Shown piece after piece: positions 63,314 through 64,000 of a DNA stretch of 64,000 nt; the stretch's first letter is position 1, and each line of letters opens with the position of its first letter. Location: the NCBI RefSeq assembly GCF_037975245.1, contig NC_092576.1, positions 43,095,611-43,159,610 of the forward strand, given 5' to 3'. This DNA is from Apostichopus japonicus (taxonomy: Eukaryota > Echinodermata > Holothuroidea > Aspidochirotida > Stichopodidae). Position numbers and translations under genes: made by a program. Under the pieces are notes generated by a model that was not told the origin of the DNA, made no database searches, and saw only the letters and a list, made by a program, of their open reading frames with translations.

Positions 63314-64000
63314 CTGTTGAAAAAGCATATATAAAGTCATTAACTACATTGCTTTGATACAGCTGGTTAATTGAAAACAGAATCACTTACTTTATTATAT
63401 TGTAATATTTAATAATTGATAATAATCTGCAATATAGCATGAATAGGTTATATTGTCCACAATATCCAAACCTGGGTACAATGCAGAAGGTACAGTTAGA
63501 AACGTGGAGTTACTATGCCAGATTTGACTGCACTAGAAAATCTATAATATTTAGGAAAATGTACAGGTTCTATATTCTACACAATCCAAACATCGGTGCA
63601 CTTTAGCAACAGTTGCAGTGGGTATTGTTGAGAAAAAACTCTAAGATTAATTACGCTTTAACCTATACAGTATCATATTCTGCAGTTCTGGCAATAACTG
63701 AATGTAAGAACTGGATTCATTTCTAAAAGTACAAAAGAGAGTGCACAGTTAGCATTGTCCACACAATCTGAAACTGTACAAGAGTACAATGTTAGGAGTA
63801 CAAGTAAATACTAACATGGTTTGATTGTGCTTGAACTTAAGTTCAATTGGTTCATTTGGACAAATATTGTCTGCAAAGACTGAAAGAGGAGTCACAGTAT
63901 TTATATTTTTTTGTTCATGCCTATTTTGATTAGGCCAGTTACAAGGTAAAATACACATTAGGCAAATGTCCATGTTTAGGAAAAGAAATGGTTGGAACAC

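Larger units (their letters stand above)
55773..64000. repeat. Tandem array of ~980-bp units, continuing past the window
   Basis: TCGTAACTGAAGCAGTC or its variant starts units at 55781, 56756, 57734, 58722, 59705, 60693, 61672, 62193 and 63171, so most are 975-988 bp. The unit 61672-62192 is only 521 bp because of an internal deletion. Each full unit contains a 67-bp splice-bordered segment, an AT-rich middle, and two ~210-bp subrepeats sharing ATTGTCCACACAATCTGAAA and ACAATGTTAGGAG. The last unit is rearranged at about 63960. Confidence 0.95.

Overview
The window is AT-rich, intron-rich animal DNA dominated by repeats. It holds no bacterial features: no operons, ribosome binding sites or long unbroken ORFs. 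The best taxonomic clues are a leucine-rich-repeat / GCC2-GCC3-like / multi-pass membrane gene of a kind common in echinoderms, tRNA-derived SINEs, and foldback transposons with minisatellite arms like the TU elements of sea urchins. I infer a marine deuterostome, most likely an echinoderm (possibly a sea cucumber). No database search was possible.

Layout. (1) 1-14 kb: ten exons of one minus-strand gene can be traced by splice sites and matching intron phases (13,512 down to 3,844), with a possible last exon at 108-393. It encodes about eight LRRs, a cysteine-rich GCC2/GCC3-like region and about eight membrane segments. Two in-frame stops in its largest exon suggest a pseudogene or a null allele. 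Its introns and flank carry SINEs, a nested retroelement, a 166-nt palindrome and microsatellites. (2) 14.5-33.3 kb: a satellite block. A ~332-bp monomer is repeated 17 times, followed by a ~2.49-kb higher-order repeat in five copies. Almost every subunit keeps a 23-bp near-perfect palindrome. A 115-bp GC-richer insert with a 15-bp target duplication sits in the last copy. (3) 33.3-51.7 kb: mostly unique, gene-poor DNA with hairpins, a 481-bp foldback element, short tandem repeats, poly(G/C) tracts and a few weakly supported minus-strand exon candidates. (4) 51.7-64 kb: a tandem array of ~980-bp units running off the right edge and interrupted by a 3.3-kb foldback transposon. Each full unit carries a 67-bp segment with splice-like borders and a conserved minus-strand frame.

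The most interesting signals are the array of candidate 67-bp exons (possibly a mutually exclusive exon cluster or an amplified gene fragment), the 3.3-kb foldback element whose empty site survives in sister units, and the palindrome-anchored satellite with its copy-number history readable in whole monomers.
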